A DNA stretch of 64,000 nt, taken from Mesorhizobium sp. (lineage in GTDB: Bacteria; Pseudomonadota; Alphaproteobacteria; Rhizobiales; Rhizobiaceae). Below are positions 28,700-36,819 of this stretch, piece by piece (the stretch's first letter is position 1; every line of letters starts with the position of its first letter). The notes below the pieces were generated by a model. It searched no databases and had not been told where the DNA came from. It was given only the letters and a program-made list of their open reading frames with translations. The stretch lies in NCBI RefSeq assembly GCF_016793485.1, contig NZ_JAEULZ010000001.1, forward strand, positions 1 to 64,000, written 5' to 3'. The translations under genes were made by a program, and so were the position numbers.

Positions 28700-28765
28700 G
28701 CCGGTCACCGGCATTCCTGAAGGCGCATTCGCGTCTGAACATCCCCCAATCAAAGGAACAATCCG

Positions 28766-29416
28766 ATGACTAACTTCAACGATGATGACGACGATCATAA
28801 CGACGTACGAACCAATCGCGTGGCACGCAAAGTTCGTACGGTAGAGTACCAACGAAAGCCGGCCTCTGTCGCCAAATCAGAACCCGAGCCTGAACAGGCG
28901 CAAGCCACAACCCCAGCCCCGGCCACAGCGCCAGCCCCGGTGCTGCCGCGCCGCCGGCCACCGCCTGCTCCAGCTCCGCAGTTGCACCTGCAGGGCGGCG
29001 GCGGCAGCGCTGAAGCGTCTGTAGAGGCGGAGACGCCCGAAGACGAGACCGATGACGGGAAGGTCGGTTATGGACGTGCTCCCAGGCACTCACGGTTCCG
29101 GAAGGGAAGAAGCGGTAACCCGCGAGGACGGCCAAAGAACTCGCGGTCTCTGAAGACCTTTCTTCTGAAAGTGCTGGACGAGGTCGTGGAGGTCAACGAG
29201 CACGGCCGCAAGCGGAAGATGACGAAGCGGGAGGTGATCGCGCGTCAGACGGTGCAGCAGGCGATGAAGGGCAACCTCAAGTCTCTCGCGGTGATCACGG
29301 CCTTCGATCCCGTCGAGGATGAGTTGCCCAAGGAGAATGAACCCTTGAGAGACCATGAAGCGGAGATGCTGGCCCACCTCCTCGGCCTCGTTCCGGAAAA
29401 GGGAGATGGGAAATGA
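28766..29416 (+). CDS. DUF5681-domain protein, possible small terminase-like subunit
   Basis: 216 residues. The first 90 are acidic then Pro/Ala-rich (EPEQAQATTPAPATAPAP) and probably disordered. A conserved core then starts with RFRKGRSGNPRGRPKNSRSL, the DUF5681 signature, followed by a predicted helical region (KMTKREVIARQTVQQAMKG). Genes of this family usually lie directly before a large terminase, and here the stop overlaps the terminase ATG (ATGA). A role as DNA-recognition partner of the terminase is inference from position. SD-like AAAGGAA precedes the ATG. Confidence 0.8.
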   Translation: MTNFNDDDDDHNDVRTNRVARKVRTVEYQRKPASVAKSEPEPEQAQATTPAPATAPAPVLPRRRPPPAPAPQLHLQGGGGSAEASVEAETPEDETDDGKVGYGRAPRHSRFRKGRSGNPRGRPKNSRSLKTFLLKVLDEVVEVNEHGRKRKMTKREVIARQTVQQAMKGNLKSLAVITAFDPVEDELPKENEPLRDHEAEMLAHLLGLVPEKGDGK

Positions 29417-30879
29417 GTGATCAACGCCGACTGCTTGAGGAACTCCAGCGCCAGATGCTGCGGGCGTTTGTCGAAACAATGTTCCGCGAACTGGAACCCG
29501 GCACCGCATACGTCCGCAACTGGCACGTCGACACGATCTGCTGGCACCTGGAGCAGGTTGCAAACGGAAAATGCCTGCGACTGATGATCAATCTTCCGCC
29601 GCGCAGCCTCAAATCCTTCATCGGTTCGGTGGCATTCCCCGCATGGTTCCTTGGCAGGGATCCGGCGAGGAAGGTGGTGACGGTCAGCTATTCCGCTGAC
29701 CTGGCCGCCAAGCTCACCGGGGACTTCCGTCGTCTGATCGAGACGCCGACCTATCGCCGGTTGTTTCCGGCAATGAAGCTGAAGGGCAAGAATACCGAGA
29801 TCGAGCAGAGGACTGCTGCGGGCGGACACCGCTATGCGACATCGGTCGGGGGAACACTGACCGGGAGAGGGGGCGACATCATCATCGTCGATGATCCGAT
29901 CAAGGCGGACAGTGTCATGTCGGAGGCCGAAAGAACGGCGGTCAACACATGGTTCCGCAACACCGTGGTCTCGCGTCTCGATAACAAGACGACCGGCGCC
30001 ATCGTGATCATCATGCAGCGTCTGCATCAGGATGACCTTGTCGGTCATCTGACAGAAGAGGACGAGCACGGCTGGACCGTCGTCAACATCCCCGCAATCG
30101 CGACGGAGGATTGTTCCTATCGCATCAGTGATCATCCTGGCCGCGAATACCACTACCGCAAGCAAGGTGAGGTTCTGGATCCTGGTCGAGAACCCCTGGC
30201 GGCGCTGAACAAAACGAAGCGCAACATCGGCTCGGACCGGTTCTCCGCACAGTACCAGCAGATGCCGTTACCGCCGGGTGGCAACCTGATCCAGCGGGAA
30301 TGGTTGGTCGACTATGATGAATTGCCGGATCTCGAGCAGGCGGACGCGGTTATCCTGAGCTTGGATACCGCAGCCAGCGCCGAGGAGCACAACGACTTCT
30401 CGGTCTGCACGACGTGGGCTGTCTTCGGCGACCACTACTATCTCTTCGATGTCTTCCGAAGAAGGGTCGAATTCCCGGACCTCAAGAAGAACGCCCTGTC
30501 TCTGATCGCAAAATATCGCCCCAACATCGTCATGATAGAGAACGCAGGCACGGGCATGTCTCTGCGCCAGGTGCTGATCAACGAACTCAGAGAAAAGAGG
30601 CGTCGTCCCCGGCTCTTCAAGCCGACGCCGCGCGGCGACAAGGTCACGCGCGTCGCAGGCGTGACAGCGTTGCTTGAGCAGGGGCGCGTCCATATCCCGA
30701 AAGATGCACCGTGGCGCGACGAGTTCCTTAAGGAAGTGCTGGGCTTTCCGTCAGCAAAGCACGATGATCAGGTAGACAGCATGGAGCAGTTCCTGCGCTT
30801 CATGCAAAAGCTCCGCTTCGATCTGAAGTTCGATCCGGCGACCGGTGAACGGATCAGACAGCGGCGGGGCAGGCGGTAG
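29413..30879 (+). CDS. terL: Phage terminase large subunit
   Basis: 488 residues. The N-terminal packaging ATPase has a deviant Walker A, LPPRSLKS (61-68), and Walker B with catalytic acid, IIIVDDP (157-163). The C-terminal RNase-H-like nuclease shows ILSLDTAASAEEHNDF, VMIENAGTGM and KHDDQVDSMEQF, giving the expected three acidic positions. It appears intact. The ATG overlaps the DUF5681 stop by four bases. No portal, capsid or tail gene follows, so this is either a stripped prophage or a packaging module that depends on another phage. Confidence 0.9.
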   Translation: MSDQRRLLEELQRQMLRAFVETMFRELEPGTAYVRNWHVDTICWHLEQVANGKCLRLMINLPPRSLKSFIGSVAFPAWFLGRDPARKVVTVSYSADLAAKLTGDFRRLIETPTYRRLFPAMKLKGKNTEIEQRTAAGGHRYATSVGGTLTGRGGDIIIVDDPIKADSVMSEAERTAVNTWFRNTVVSRLDNKTTGAIVIIMQRLHQDDLVGHLTEEDEHGWTVVNIPAIATEDCSYRISDHPGREYHYRKQGEVLDPGREPLAALNKTKRNIGSDRFSAQYQQMPLPPGGNLIQREWLVDYDELPDLEQADAVILSLDTAASAEEHNDFSVCTTWAVFGDHYYLFDVFRRRVEFPDLKKNALSLIAKYRPNIVMIENAGTGMSLRQVLINELREKRRRPRLFKPTPRGDKVTRVAGVTALLEQGRVHIPKDAPWRDEFLKEVLGFPSAKHDDQVDSMEQFLRFMQKLRFDLKFDPATGERIRQRRGRR

Positions 30880-30893
30880 GCAGTTGGGCGGAC

Positions 30894-31196
30894 CTATCGT
30901 CGACGCACAAACGCCTCAACCTGCTCGACGGCGATGGCGAGATCACGGTCGTTCAGGTCGTCGCAGGCTTCCTTCAGGCGTTTCATCCTGGCAGCCCGCG
31001 CGCGCGAATAGGTGGGGTCCGAAAGTTCCGACAGTGTGAAGAACCGGATGATGTCGGTACCGTTCGTGCGGACGATGCGCTCACACGAGTAGCCGCGACA
31101 AGGCGATCGCTGGTTTGGCAGCGACGCGGAGGAAAAGGCTGCCGGTTGGTCGCTAAAAAGTAGCGGTGCGTGCTGATGTCCGCTTCGCGCCCCCAT
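30894..31196 (-). CDS. Small hypothetical protein, possibly truncated
   Basis: The last 60 residues (IIRFFTLSELSDPTYSRARA, then MKRLKEACDDLNDRDLAIAV and EQVEAFVRRR) have balanced composition and helical periodicity, unlike a shadow frame. The first 40 residues are compositionally odd and overlap a plus-strand nuclease fragment (31102-31149), so the real gene may begin later or have lost its start. It lies convergent to terL. Family unknown. Confidence 0.35.
   Translation of the reverse strand: MGARSGHQHAPLLFSDQPAAFSSASLPNQRSPCRGYSCERIVRTNGTDIIRFFTLSELSDPTYSRARAARMKRLKEACDDLNDRDLAIAVEQVEAFVRRR
31102..31149 (+). pseudogene. C-terminal fragment of a thermonuclease-like protein
   Basis: Sixteen codons read GDRWFGSDAEEKAAGW, which matches GERWFCSEAEAKAAGW at the end of the intact thermonuclease gene at 48535-49353. 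No other part of that nuclease is recognisable upstream, and the frame has a TAG seven codons earlier. It is best seen as debris left by a rearrangement next to the IS element. Confidence 0.5.
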
Positions 31197-31316
31197 GCAC
31201 GAACCCGCTTCGCGGGAGGGGCGCCTTGGCCTGAGATGGCGTAGTCTTCATAGCCTTTGAGCTGGTCGCGGCGGGCGAGCCGACCATGGAGTTCCCTTCA
31301 ACGAGAGGAACTCGCC

Positions 31317-32187
31317 ATGGCTACTCCATCAACCGGTGCACCCGTTTCGCCGCTTCGCCAGCGCATGCAGCACGACATGCTCTTGCGGGGCCTCGGCTCC
31401 CACACGCGACAGGACTATGTTCGTCACGTCCGATGCTTCGCCGCGTTCCTCGGGCGCTCGCCCGATACCGCGACGCCGGACGATATCCGACGCTTCCAGC
31501 TGGATCAGCATGAGAACGGCGTAGGTCCTGCGACCATCAACAGTACGGTCTCGGCGCTGCGATTCCTGTTTCTGGTGACACTGCAGCGCCGGGATCTGTC
31601 GCGCGCACTGGTGATCACCCGCTATCATCGCAAGACTGCTCGAAGCCGCACCCGGCCTCAAGTACAAGGCCGCTCTGGGCGTCGCCTATGGCGCGGGCCT
31701 GCGCGTGTCCGAGGTCGCGCACCTTAAGGTCGATGACGTCGACTCCGCGCGCATGCTCCTTCGTGTCGAGCAGGGCAAAGGCCGCAAGGATCGTAACGCG
31801 ATGCTTTCACCGCAGCTCCTGGAACTGCTGCGGCTGTGGTGGCGCGAAGGCAGGCGACGCGGGATCATGCTTCCGCATGGCTGGCTGTTCCCAGGTCGGA
31901 GCCGCACCGATCCTGTCTCCTCGCGGCAACTGCATCGCGCCGTCCAGGAGGCCGCCGAGGTCGCCGGCATCCGCAAGCGCGTCAGCCCGCACACGCTGCG
32001 TCACAGCTTCGCCACCCACCTCCTCGAACAGGACGTTGATATCCGCGTCATCCAGGTCCTGCTCGGCCACAGCAAGCTTGAGACGACCGCGCTCTACGCC
32101 AAGGTCTCGACCCGGACGATCCATGCCGTCGCAGGGCCGCTCGACCGGCTGATGGCGTTGATGGAGGGCAAGACGCCGCCCAGTTGA
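31317..32187 (+). pseudogene. IS91-associated tyrosine recombinase, broken by deletion/frameshift
   Basis: The first frame gives an N-terminal SAM-like domain (RQRMQHDMLLRGLGSHTRQD, then FAAFLGRSPDTATPDDIRRF) up to ALVITRYHRK near 31633. The second frame picks up at LLEAAPGLKYKAALGVAYGA and runs through the catalytic domain: GLRVSEVAHLKVDD (first Arg), SPHTLRHSFATHLLE (His-x-x-Arg) and LLGHSKLETTALYAKV (Tyr). Related integrases have some 12-16 residues (such as LPVVLSVEEVAR) between these parts, so a short out-of-frame deletion has occurred. All catalytic residues survive but in a different frame from the start. Confidence 0.75.
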
Positions 32188-32190
32188 GCC

Positions 32191-33384
32191 GTGCGCGCCT
32201 CGGTCGAGGTCTCCGACATCTTCCGCGCAGCCGGGCCCGCCTATCGGGCCGCCCATGCAGGGCATCTGAGCCTCGCCCAGATCAAGGTCATATCGGCGAT
32301 CGAGAACTGCCGCACCGCTGCTCTCGGCGGTCACGTCGAGGCCTGCGAGGACTGCGGTCAGTGGCGCATCGCCTACAACTCCTGCCGCAACCGGCACTGC
32401 CCGAAGTGCCAGGGCGCGGCGGCGCGGACGTGGCTGGCCGAGCGCGAGGCCGACCTGCTTCCTGTCGGCTACTTCCACGTCGTGTTCACGCTGCCTGGCG
32501 AGATCGCCGACATCGCCTTCCAGAACAAGGCCGTCGTATATGACCTGCTGTTCAAGGCGGCTTCAGAGACGATGCTGACCATCGCCGCCGATCCAAGACA
32601 CCTCGGCGCGCGCATCGGCATCACCGCCGTGCTCCACACCTGGGGATCGGCAATGACCCACCATCCGCACCTCCACATGATCGTGCCGGGCGGCGGTATC
32701 GCGCCGGACAGAAGCCGCTGGATCTTCTCGCGTCCGGCCTTCCTGCTTCCGGTGCGCGTGCTCGGCAAGCTGTTCCGACGGCTCCTCCTGACCCGCCTGG
32801 TCGCTCTGCACGACGCCGGGCGGCTCAGCTTCTTCGGATTGATCGCGCACCTGGCCGACCGCCGGGCATTCTCGCGATACCTATCGCCGATCCGAAAGAA
32901 GCGCTGGGTCGTCTATGCCAAGGCTCCGTTCGCCGGGCCGGAGGCGGTGCTCGCGTACCTGTCGCGCTACACCCACCGCGTGGCGATCTCGAACAGTCGG
33001 TTGATGACCTTCGACGAGTCTGGCGTCACCTTCCGATACAAGGACTACCGCCGCCACGACACGGACCGACAGCAGGTCATGACGCTGGCGGCCGACGAGT
33101 TCATCCGCCGCTTTCTGATCCACGTGTTGCCGCGCGGCTTCCATCGCATCCGGCATTACGGTCTGCTTGCCGGCTCCGCCCGCAAGGCCGTCCTCGCGCT
33201 CGCCCGCGAACTCCTGGATGTCGCCACACCGCCCGACCCCCGCGCCTCCAACGAACCGGACGACTTCCGGCCACCGTGCCCATGCTGCGGCGGGCGCATG
33301 ATAGTCATCGAGGTGTTCGAACGCCGAAAGCAGCCACGCGGACCGCCACATGCGCCGGCGACGAACCGGGAGACCGCTCCATGA
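32191..33384 (+). CDS. IS91-family transposase (HUH/Y superfamily)
   Basis: 397 residues. An N-terminal zinc ribbon (CEDCGQWRIAYNSCRNRHCP) is followed by the HUH motif HPHLHMIVPGG and the tyrosine-bearing segment YLSRYTHRVAISN. A further Cys pair (CPCCGGRM) lies at the C-terminus. These are the diagnostic parts of the single-strand-nicking transposases of IS91/IS801. GTG start four bases after the integrase stop. It appears full length and intact. Composition is high in G+C like its neighbours. Confidence 0.9.
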   Translation: MRASVEVSDIFRAAGPAYRAAHAGHLSLAQIKVISAIENCRTAALGGHVEACEDCGQWRIAYNSCRNRHCPKCQGAAARTWLAEREADLLPVGYFHVVFTLPGEIADIAFQNKAVVYDLLFKAASETMLTIAADPRHLGARIGITAVLHTWGSAMTHHPHLHMIVPGGGIAPDRSRWIFSRPAFLLPVRVLGKLFRRLLLTRLVALHDAGRLSFFGLIAHLADRRAFSRYLSPIRKKRWVVYAKAPFAGPEAVLAYLSRYTHRVAISNSRLMTFDESGVTFRYKDYRRHDTDRQQVMTLAADEFIRRFLIHVLPRGFHRIRHYGLLAGSARKAVLALARELLDVATPPDPRASNEPDDFRPPCPCCGGRMIVIEVFERRKQPRGPPHAPATNRETAP

Positions 33385-34084
33385 CCCGGCATGGACTGGT
33401 CAAGACTACAGCAGCCGACGCTTCGTCTCCGGCAACGGATACGCGCGCGTTCATGGCGATCGCTCACGCCGACATGCCTCCGCCCGGACCAGTTCAGGGC
33501 CGCCAATATCGCGCGGAGGTTCAACGAAGCGGCCTCTCCGCATCGACCTTGGCGCTTCCCGGCGTCGGTCGCGCCAACGCCGACATCGGCCGCAACTCGA
33601 AATCCCCATAGCCATCGACGGCGGCCCGCGGGTTCCTGCATGAGAGGCTTTCGTACGCCTGCCGGCACCCGAAACCCTTCACAATATCGGACATTGAAGC
33701 CCTTTCTTTCGTGGGCTCAAAGCAGTCGATCAGATCGCGGCTTTTGCCGGCGCGGAGCAACAGTCAGCGTAAGATGGCGTGGAACTTTTGCCGTGAAGGG
33801 AGGACATCATGGCAAAATCGAAGATGCTGCCATGGATAGTGTGCGATAAGGTCTAAGAAATTACCGGAATCGGTCCGAAAATTTCGAGATCGATTCAATT
33901 CGAACTTATGACGGCCGACTGCAAGCGTCTGGCTTGGGTTTACTCAAATCGGACGCCTGTCTTTTGGAGTACCCATGTAAGGACCCTACGAAACCAGTGA
34001 CGGTAGTTCTAACGTTACAATCGTGCTCGGCTTCACTATATTCAACAAGCGGCAAGATCGCCCGTCGCTCACAACAGGACGTTC
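33385..34084. other. Tail of IS91 element and intergenic DNA
   Basis: No long gene is convincing. The first 300 bases are probably element tail. At 33809-33856 a good ribosome-binding site (GGGAGGAC) precedes a 15-codon frame, MAKSKMLPWIVCDKV, that ends at TAA; this may be the head of a lost gene. The last 150 bases, less G+C-rich, must hold the promoter of the GAF kinase gene. Confidence 0.4.
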
Positions 34085-35260
34085 ATGCCGCACGAATTCC
34101 AAACCGACATCGATGCAATAAACCGAATTGCAGCTGTCCCGACGATTCTCGATGTCGTCTGTCGCGCAACCGGGATGCGCTTTGTCGCGGTAGCGCGTGT
34201 CACTCAAGATCGCTGGATTACCTGCAGCGTTCTCGACAACATCGACTTCGGGTTGAGGCCGGGCGGCGAGCTTAAAGTCGAGACCACCATCTGCCACGAA
34301 ATTCGCCAAAGCGGCGAACCCGTTGTCATAGATAATGTCTCAGAAGACGATGTGTTCTGCGGTCACCCGACGCCTGCGATGTATGGGTTCCAGAGCTACA
34401 TCTCGATGCCAATCATTCGCAAGGACGGTACCTTTTTTGGAACATTGTGCGCGATTGACCCGGCTCCGGCAAAGCTTCGAAACCCCGAGACGATCGGAAT
34501 GTTTAAGCTGTTTGCGGAACTGATCGCAGCTCACCTTGACGCTAGTGATGAACTGTCTGCAGCTCAGGAAGCGCTCACGGATGAGCGAAAGGTATCGGAG
34601 CTAAGGGAGCAGTTCATCGCGGTATTAGGTCACGATCTGCGTAACCCCCTGGCATCGATTAACGCGGGCACAAAAATCCTCTTGCGTTCACCTCTCGACG
34701 CTAGCGCACGGAAAGTGGTCGACCTGATGCAGGGCAGCGTCGTGCGAATGAAAGGACTTATCGACAATGTCCTCGACTTTGCCCGGGCTCGACTGGGCGA
34801 CAGTCTGGATTTGGAGATCGACGACAGCAGACCCCTGGCGCCTTTTCTTGGGCAGGTAGTTGACGAACTGCGAGCTGTTGAACCCACACGCGACATAAAA
34901 GCAAATTTTAGGATCGATCGCGACGTACCCTGCGATAAGGAAAGGATTAGTCAGCTTTTCTCCAACCTGCTTGGTAACGCGTTGACGCACGGCGCACCAG
35001 GCAGCCCGATCACAGTCGAAGCAAACACTGACGGGGGCAGCTTCACTTTATGGGTTGAGAACTCGGGTAAGCCGATTCCCGAAAGCCTGCTTCCTACGCT
35101 CTTCCAGCCGTTCTTCAGAGGCGAAGCTCGCCAGCATCACGGGTTAGGACTTGGCCTCTACATAGCGCACGAAATCGCGCGGCTGCATGGCGGAGAGCTG
35201 GATGTGAAGTCTGATGAGAATTCTACAAGGTTTACCTTCACCATGCTGCTCGCTGGCTGA
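34085..35260 (+). CDS. GAF-domain sensor histidine kinase (cytosolic)
   Basis: 391 residues with no membrane segment. Residues about 15-155 are a GAF sensor domain (YISMPIIRKDGTFFGTLCAI). The dimerisation/phosphoacceptor helix has FIAVLGHDLRNPLASI with the His near 183. The HATPase domain shows the N box LFSNLLGNALTHG, a weak G1 (WVENSGKPIP) and G2 HHGLGLGLYIAHEIARLHGG. GAF with HDLRNPL is common in bacteriophytochrome-related and redox or small-molecule sensing kinases; no chromophore Cys can be assigned with confidence. A lone receiver is encoded convergently 20 bases away and is the likely phosphotransfer partner. Confidence 0.9.
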   Translation: MPHEFQTDIDAINRIAAVPTILDVVCRATGMRFVAVARVTQDRWITCSVLDNIDFGLRPGGELKVETTICHEIRQSGEPVVIDNVSEDDVFCGHPTPAMYGFQSYISMPIIRKDGTFFGTLCAIDPAPAKLRNPETIGMFKLFAELIAAHLDASDELSAAQEALTDERKVSELREQFIAVLGHDLRNPLASINAGTKILLRSPLDASARKVVDLMQGSVVRMKGLIDNVLDFARARLGDSLDLEIDDSRPLAPFLGQVVDELRAVEPTRDIKANFRIDRDVPCDKERISQLFSNLLGNALTHGAPGSPITVEANTDGGSFTLWVENSGKPIPESLLPTLFQPFFRGEARQHHGLGLGLYIAHEIARLHGGELDVKSDENSTRFTFTMLLAG

Positions 35261-35280
35261 GTTGGGTGCCAAGAAGCTCG

Positions 35281-35649
35281 TCAGGTTTCCATGAGTTCTC
35301 GCATGGCTCTTGTAACTGCATCGACCCCATAGGGCTTGGGGAAAAAACGGCTGCCTTCGGGTAGACCGTAATCGTTCGGCAATATGTGATGACCGGACGT
35401 GACGATGATCTTAATCGGAGGCCAGCGCTCTCTGACGGCCGCCGCGAGCTTAAGACCATTCATCGTTCCGGGCATATCCACGTCAGTGAAGATAACAGCG
35501 ATATCGCTGTGGGTAGACAGATGTACGAGAGCCTCATCCGCACTGCTGGCTTCGATGACATCAAAACCATGCGCCTGAAGTTGATCGCTGATATCCATCA
35601 GCACGAGTGGCTCGTCTTCGACGACAAGAACCTTGATGGGATTGTACAT
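35281..35649 (-). CDS. Stand-alone response-regulator receiver domain
   Basis: A 122-residue CheY-like receiver with no output domain. Acid pocket in VLVVEDEPLV, phosphoacceptor Asp at about 56 (FTDVDMPGTMNG), Thr/Ser in IIVTSGHH and Lys in RFFPKPYG. ATG 35649 is preferred because upstream residues are not family-like. It is convergent with the GAF kinase gene, with 20 bases between stops. Such single-domain receivers in Rhizobiales often act in phosphorelays or by protein contact; a partner other than the GAF kinase, such as the HWE kinase at 36820, is possible. Confidence 0.9.
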   Translation of the reverse strand: MYNPIKVLVVEDEPLVLMDISDQLQAHGFDVIEASSADEALVHLSTHSDIAVIFTDVDMPGTMNGLKLAAAVRERWPPIKIIVTSGHHILPNDYGLPEGSRFFPKPYGVDAVTRAMRELMET

Positions 35650-35879
35650 TATCAGCTGGCTCACACTGCCAGCTAGAGGCCTTTGCCAGCGAATACGCAA
35701 TGATTAAGTTCAGCAATGGTTCCATGGCATCACAGGATATTGCGGATCCCTTCCCATCAGAAGGTTAAATTGGCCAACGTGAGGACCGATTGAGCGTGGG
35801 TGTCCGGCATGTGCAGCAATGTCAGATGCTATTGGAGCGATCTATCGCAAGGCGGAAGCCTAAACGCTGACAAAAACCT

Positions 35880-36026
35880 TCAGAACGGGGACTGCCCAGA
35901 ACCTAAGGCAATCAGAGCAAAACCACCGATGTAAAGCCAAAATGCGGCCCGGCGGTGTGCCAGAAGGATAATTGCCCAACCACCCACCAGCCATGCGAGC
36001 GCAAGCGCGATATCAAGCGTAGACAT
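35880..36026 (-). CDS. Small membrane protein, 48 residues
   Basis: The minus strand encodes a short protein starting MSTLDIALALAWLVGGWAII and ending GSGQSPF, with two hydrophobic helices (about 5-23 and 27-42) joined by HRR, a positive-inside turn. It starts 12 bases after the stop of the DUF6894 gene on the same strand, so the two probably form a small operon. No family recognised. A possible role as a membrane-bound modulator of the neighbouring kinases is speculation. Confidence 0.55.
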   Translation of the reverse strand: MSTLDIALALAWLVGGWAIILLAHRRAAFWLYIGGFALIALGSGQSPF

Positions 36027-36038
36027 GGCGCCAAGCCC

Positions 36039-36290
36039 TCATCTTAGCTCTCCGCCAGCCAGCCAGTGGGTCTTGAGATCGAGCGAAGCCTCAAAGATAT
36101 ACGAGCCTCGCTGATCTCTCACACGCACCCAGAAGGAATGCTGCGGCCCATCAGGCAGGTGCTCTGATGCAAAACCGGGCAGCGCTCTGATGGCCTCGTC
36201 TCGCGCCGCCCGCTCATCTACCAAATCAATACCTTCTTCGTCACGAGATTCGTTCTGATTTTCGGTGGTGTCGAAGTAGTAGCGGGGCAT
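36039..36290 (-). CDS. DUF6894 family small protein
   Basis: An 83-residue protein beginning MPRYYFDTTENQNESRDEEG, with ARDEAIRALPGFASEHLPDG and a C-terminal beta stretch (FWVRVRDQRGSYIFEASLDL). This is the pattern of the very common alphaproteobacterial DUF6894 proteins, which have no known function and are often many per genome. ATG 36290 is preferred to GTG 36299. Its stop is followed after 12 bases by the 48-residue membrane protein gene. Confidence 0.8.
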   Translation of the reverse strand: MPRYYFDTTENQNESRDEEGIDLVDERAARDEAIRALPGFASEHLPDGPQHSFWVRVRDQRGSYIFEASLDLKTHWLAGGELR

Positions 36291-36557
36291 CTTAGTCACA
36301 CGCTGGTACGAGTCCTGATCACCACTAAGCCGAAGACGTGTGTTTGGTTCCGCCGGGCTCTAGTGCTTTGAGGTAGCGCCTCCCGGCCGAAATAGCGCAC
36401 GAATATCCTCCGGTAAGCCACACAATTTGCAGAAACCAAAGCAGGCGAGAAGTTCAAATTCCTGAGACAGCACTAACATTCTGTATTGCGCCGACCTTAA
36501 CTGCCGCCGATAGCTCGCAGTCGGGCTTGGGAGTGGCTTTTACAGGTGCGGTTGGAA

Positions 36558-36644
36558 ATGATGGAAGTGATGGCTGCGGTCGTGGTCGTCATCAGCGTTG
36601 CCGTAACGCCATACATCTTTAAGGGACTGATAGGTTGGGTTTAA
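36558..36644 (+). CDS. Possible 28-residue membrane peptide
   Basis: The frame reads MMEVMAAVVVVISVAVTPYI then FKGLIGWV and stops. It is one hydrophobic helix with a short charged tail, of a type frequent among bacterial small membrane proteins. AGGTGCGG lies upstream as a weak ribosome-binding site. The rest of the 36300-36819 interval holds no other gene I can see. Only conservation could prove it. Confidence 0.3.
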   Translation: MMEVMAAVVVVISVAVTPYIFKGLIGWV

Positions 36645-36819
36645 GCGTGCTCAAAAGCTCGTCGCTGGCGTTCTGGGCCGCTTGTTCCGTCGAACGCGCA
36701 CGGGATTCGCTCTAGCCAACATGTTGACCAAATGGTCAGCGCCATGGAGCAGAACACAAGCTTTATGCAACTTGGAAGTTCGTAGCGTACATTCAGCTTT
36801 TCTGTCATGAAAGTCGGCA

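Larger units (their letters stand above)
31200..33700 (+). mobile_element. IS91-family element with integrase (degenerate) and HUH transposase
   Basis: The segment contains a tyrosine-recombinase gene followed by an IS91-type transposase, the layout of the rhizobial two-gene IS91 group. A compact inverted repeat CCCGCTTCGCGGG at 31203-31215 may mark the left end. At the right, non-coding sequence from 33385 to about 33700 is probably still element DNA, as IS91 elements carry such tails. Ends are approximate because IS91 elements lack terminal inverted repeats and target duplications. The integrase is broken, so autonomous movement of this copy is unlikely unless the transposase suffices. Confidence 0.65.

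Noticed and set aside
33809-33856. 15-codon frame with an excellent ribosome-binding site (MAKSKMLPWIVCDKV)
   Set aside because: Too short to call a gene; may be the surviving head of a deleted one. Recorded only within the intergenic entry.
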